Source: BP-133 sp040756995 (GTDB lineage Bacteria > Actinomycetota > Acidimicrobiia > IMCC26256 > BP-133). Taken from it: DNA of 64,000 bases. The position numbers were made by a program, and so were the translations under genes. Positions 62,566-64,000 of this stretch are shown piece by piece. Under the pieces are notes generated by a model. The model worked only from the letters and a program-made list of their open reading frames with translations, had not been told where the DNA came from and ran no database searches. Positions within the stretch are counted from its first letter, which is position 1, and the number at the start of each line of letters is the position of its first letter. The stretch covers positions 23,209 to 87,208 of the forward strand of contig JBFLYK010000033.1 of assembly GCA_040756995.1 (NCBI GenBank), in the 5' to 3' direction.

Positions 62566-64000
62566 TCAGATCAACGAGTCGTCGAGGATGATGCCCCGGC
62601 CTTCGCAGCTGGGACAGGTGGTCGAAAACGCCTCCACCAGCCCCTCGGAGATGCGCTTGCGGGTCATCTCGACCAGGCCGAGCTCGGAGATGTCGAAGAC
62701 CTGGGTCCGGGTCTTGTCCCGGGCCAGGGCCTCCTTGAACTTCCGGAGGACTTCCTCCCGGTTCTTCTTGATCTCCATGTCGATGAAGTCGATGACGATG
62801 ATCCCGCCGATGTCCCGCAGCCGCAGCTGACGGGCCACCTCCTCCGCCGCCTCCAGGTTGTTGGCGAAGACCGTCTCCTCGAGGTTCGACCGGCCCACGT
62901 TCTTGGCCGTGTTGACGTCGATGACCGTCAGGGCCTCGGTCCGCTCGATGATGATCGAGCCTCCCGACGGCAGCCACACCTTGCGCTCCAGGGCTTTGTG
63001 GAGCTGCTCGTGGACGTGGTAGCGCTCGAAGATCGGCAGCGGGTCCTGGTAGAGCTCGACCCGGTCGGCCAGCTCGGGCGTGATGGCCTCGACGTAGCGC
63101 CGGATCTCCTCGTAGAGGCCGGGATCGTCGATGACGACGCCCCGGTACTCCTTGTTGAACTCCTCCCGGATCACCCGGATGGCCAGGTCGGGCTCCTGGT
63201 GGAGCAGGATCGCCGGGCGGTTCTTGGCCGCCCGCTTGGAGATCTCCTCCCACTGGGCGGACAGGCGCCGGAGGTCGCGGGCCAGCTCGTCGGCGCTGGC
63301 GCCGTCGGCGGCGGTGCGGACGATGAGCCCGTTCTCCGCCGGACGGATCTCGTCGAGGATCTTACGGAGCCGCTTGCGTTCGTCGTCGGACAGCCGCTTG
63401 GAGATGCCGTAGGTCCCGGGCTGGTTGGGGATCATGACCACGAACCGGCCGGCCAGGCTCACCTCCTGGGTGAGCCGGGCGCCCTTCGTGCCGATCGGGT
63501 TCTTCGTCACCTGCACGACGACCGACTGGCCGTTGCGCAGCAGGCGCTCGATCTTGGGCCGCTTGCCCTCGATCTCGGTCTCGTCGAAGACGACGTCGTC
63601 CCGGTAGAGCACACCGTTCTTCGGCGTGCCGATGTCGACGAAGGCCGCCTCCATGCCGGGGAGGACGTTCTGCACCTTGCCCAGGTAGATGTTCCCGTCG
63701 ATCGCCGTGTTGGTGTCGGTCGGGCGGGAGACGTAGTGCTCGACCAGGCTGCGGCCCTCGAGGACCGCCACCTGGGTGGCTACGCCGGGCTTGACCGAGA
63801 CGCACATGAGATAGCGGCCGGTCGGCCGACCTTTCCTCGTGCGGCCCCGGCGGCGTTCGATGGCCGCCTCGTCGAGCTCGTCGAGGATCGCCTCGACCTC
63901 CGACTGGCGGGCCTTCTCGGCGGTGCTGGCCCCGCCCCGACCCCGGGATCGGCCGCCGCCCCCGGGTGTCGTGGCCGGAGCGGTGGCCGGGGCCGCGCCG
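62566..64000 (-). CDS. rne: Ribonuclease E/G family protein, N-terminus cut by window edge
   Basis: RNase E/G processes mRNA and stable RNA. Visible are the S1-domain region (NIYLGKVQNVLPGMEAAFVDIG), the catalytic Asp/Asn segment (VIDVNTAKNVGRSN) and VIDFIDM, and the Zn-link Cys pair CPSC. It ends after ILDDSLI. The open frame continues past the ATG at 63807 to the window end with an Ala/Gly/Arg-rich segment, so the start lies outside; 63807 is not the start. Confidence 0.92.
   Translation of the reverse strand, partial: GAAPATAPATTPGGGGRSRGRGGASTAEKARQSEVEAILDELDEAAIERRRGRTRKGRPTGRYLMCVSVKPGVATQVAVLEGRSLVEHYVSRPTDTNTAIDGNIYLGKVQNVLPGMEAAFVDIGTPKNGVLYRDDVVFDETEIEGKRPKIERLLRNGQSVVVQVTKNPIGTKGARLTQEVSLAGRFVVMIPNQPGTYGISKRLSDDERKRLRKILDEIRPAENGLIVRTAADGASADELARDLRRLSAQWEEISKRAAKNRPAILLHQEPDLAIRVIREEFNKEYRGVVIDDPGLYEEIRRYVEAITPELADRVELYQDPLPIFERYHVHEQLHKALERKVWLPSGGSIIIERTEALTVIDVNTAKNVGRSNLEETVFANNLEAAEEVARQLRLRDIGGIIVIDFIDMEIKKNREEVLRKFKEALARDKTRTQVFDISELGLVEMTRKRISEGLVEAFSTTCPSCEGRGIILDDSLI

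Overview
The window is high-GC DNA from an actinobacterium. Supporting signs are frequent GTG starts, 4-base ATGA/GTGA overlaps, two leaderless-type promoters, a fused transaldolase/glucose-6-phosphate isomerase, a LAxTG sorting signal, and the core order rne-rplU-rpmA-obg-proB-proA-nadD-rsfS. My best guess is Acidimicrobiia or a relative, but no rRNA or full tRNA is present to confirm this. Nearly all of it is coding; most other long open frames are antisense shadows.

Region 1 (1-28600) is a large acyl-CoA catabolic supercluster in three blocks. A minus-strand operon (16844 down to 1919) carries a ferritin-like diiron protein, a zinc alcohol dehydrogenase, an SCP2 sterol-carrier protein, a complete Liv-type ABC importer, an exported protein, a ferredoxin with a tiny cysteine-rich partner, a TetR regulator, two thiolase-like proteins without the usual nucleophile and a DUF35 protein. 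A second minus-strand operon (23940 down to 16935) encodes a PaaA/PaaC-like diiron protein, two ferredoxins, a MaoC pair, two crotonases, a catalytically complete thiolase, an acyl-CoA dehydrogenase and an SDR. A plus-strand operon (24030-28600) encodes a NuoF-like flavoprotein, an aldehyde dehydrogenase, a thioesterase and an acyl-CoA dehydrogenase. A partial CoA ligase and an SDR sit at the left edge. Together they look like uptake, CoA activation, oxygenation and beta-oxidation of a ring-containing or branched acid. A 30-base promoter/operator sequence is shared (29/30) by the SDR and NuoF-like genes and ties the ends together.

Region 2 (28601-32117) is decayed. An IS21-family element (29188-31866, 5-bp target duplication ACTGG) interrupts an already eroded gene; its own istA and istB carry three single-base frameshifts.

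Region 3 (32118-46537) is a stress and carbon-storage island: rhomboid protease, Hsp20, DUF2267, DUF3467, three universal stress proteins, GlgX, YihY, PsiE-like protein, zinc dehydrogenase, Tal-Pgi fusion, cupredoxin and 6-phosphogluconolactonase. A dyad-like motif (about 18-22 bases) precedes all three operon heads. The region ends at the 3' half of a tRNA-Ala(GGC) gene at 46939-46980, a likely old integration site.

Region 4 (47226-51948) encodes cell-surface or exported proteins (Tat-exported GH26-like enzyme, RTX-like repeat protein, LAxTG protein) and an ankyrin protein. Region 5 (52051-64000) is conserved core: rsfS, nadD, an ACT protein, CorA with a small zinc ribbon, a MoxR/CoxE pair, proA, proB, obgE, rpmA, rplU and the start-truncated rne/rng gene.
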